Below the pieces are notes generated by a model, which worked only from the letters and a program-made list of their open reading frames with translations, did not search any database and was not told the DNA's origin. The position numbers and the translations under genes were made by a program. A DNA stretch of 5,131 bases from the NCBI GenBank assembly GCA_027062125.1, contig JAMOTW010000144.1, positions 1 to 5,131 on the forward strand. Reading direction: 5' to 3'. How positions within the stretch are numbered: position 1 is the stretch's first letter; each line of letters begins with the position of its first letter. This document shows positions 4,841-5,131 of this stretch, piece after piece. This DNA comes from Thermococcus sp. (GTDB taxonomy: Archaea > Methanobacteriota_B > Thermococci > Thermococcales > Thermococcaceae).

Positions 4841-5131
4841 CACAAACGTAATCGTTGGGGCCTTTTTTTACGGCTCCGATTATCCACAGCTCAAGAATAA
4901 AGGGGACGTTCTTAAAAAGTGCAGGCTCGTGTTAAACCTGCTGAAAGGAAAAAAAGTCGCAATTCCCCGGGTCGGTGTTGTTGAAGTTATAAGCGTCGTA
5001 AAAAGAATAAGCGGAAACCAAACGCTTGCAACCCGACTTGGAAACGCCGTTGAGAATTCCTTTGAAGTTGTCCCCGAGGAAGAACTCTACGAAACCGCAA
5101 AAGAGACGGCTTCCCTACTCGCTCCCTCAGG
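4809..5131 (+). CDS. PIN-domain VapC-like toxin, 5' part
   Basis: The frame is open from the ATG at 4809 to the window end, giving 107 residues plus two bases; the C-terminus is missing. The PIN signature is clear: FVIDTNVIVGAF (residues 8-19) with the metal-binding Asp11 of DTN, and the second acidic position Glu59 in VGVVEVISV. The third acid (usually an Asp about 40-50 residues later) would lie at or just beyond the window edge, so nuclease competence is not fully shown. PIN toxins are Mg-dependent ribonucleases that stop translation by cutting tRNA or rRNA. The ATG at 4809 overlaps the antitoxin gene by 32 bases; GGAGG at 4792-4796 is 12 bases away, rather long. An in-frame ATG at 4788 is possible but gives an odd extension (MWRKCWK). 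Base composition is about 44% G+C over 4861-5040, well below the neighbours, suggesting transfer. A T7 run (4863-4869) and an A7 run (4949-4955) lie inside the gene. Confidence 0.9.
   Translation, partial: MSGEEKGFVIDTNVIVGAFFYGSDYPQLKNKGDVLKKCRLVLNLLKGKKVAIPRVGVVEVISVVKRISGNQTLATRLGNAVENSFEVVPEEELYETAKETASLLAPS

Overview
The window looks like chromosomal DNA of a hyperthermophilic euryarchaeon of the order Thermococcales, most likely a Thermococcus. The signs are a 503-residue archaeal AMP phosphorylase, a p-stomatin like that of Pyrococcus, GAG/AAG/AGG/ATA-rich codon use, GGAGG/GGTG ribosome binding sites, A/T-rich archaeal TATA elements and bare oligo-T stretches after stop codons. This rests on recalled family features, not on a database search.

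Layout. Bases 1-531 are the 3' end of a stomatin/SPFH membrane-scaffold gene, followed by a T-rich terminator. A 162-base AT-rich intergenic stretch (532-693) holds promoter candidates for a two-gene unit (694-1721): a MinD-family ATPase, and an 82-residue single-pass membrane protein whose start overlaps the ATPase stop by one base. A short orphan gene of 82 residues (1810-2058) has its own promoter. AMP phosphorylase follows (2185-3696), again with its own promoter. It feeds AMP and other NMPs into the archaeal pathway through ribose-1,5-bisphosphate and type III RuBisCO.

Downstream, a convergent gene on the minus strand (3741-4136) encodes a conserved archaeal protein that I assign to DUF2095. 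It shares a 61-base promoter region with a divergent GIY-YIG-like gene of the DUF123 family (4198-4635). One palindromic TATA box lies at suitable distances from both starts, and the plus-strand transcript would be nearly leaderless. The last 495 bases hold a toxin-antitoxin pair: an AF2212/DUF104-type antitoxin (4637-4840) and a PIN-domain VapC-like toxin (from 4809, running off the window). The toxin part is clearly poorer in G+C (80 of 180 bases over 4861-5040, about 44%, against about 60% in a sampled line of the AMP phosphorylase gene), which suggests accessory DNA.

No RNA gene, CRISPR array, insertion sequence or long repeat was seen. Most of the window is ordinary Thermococcales core sequence. 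I do not see a clearly new system. The best leads are the MinD-type ATPase with its coupled membrane micro-protein, the DUF123 protein lacking the family's usual Cys/His motif, the shared palindromic TATA box, and a T7 tract early in the toxin gene that could limit toxin expression.
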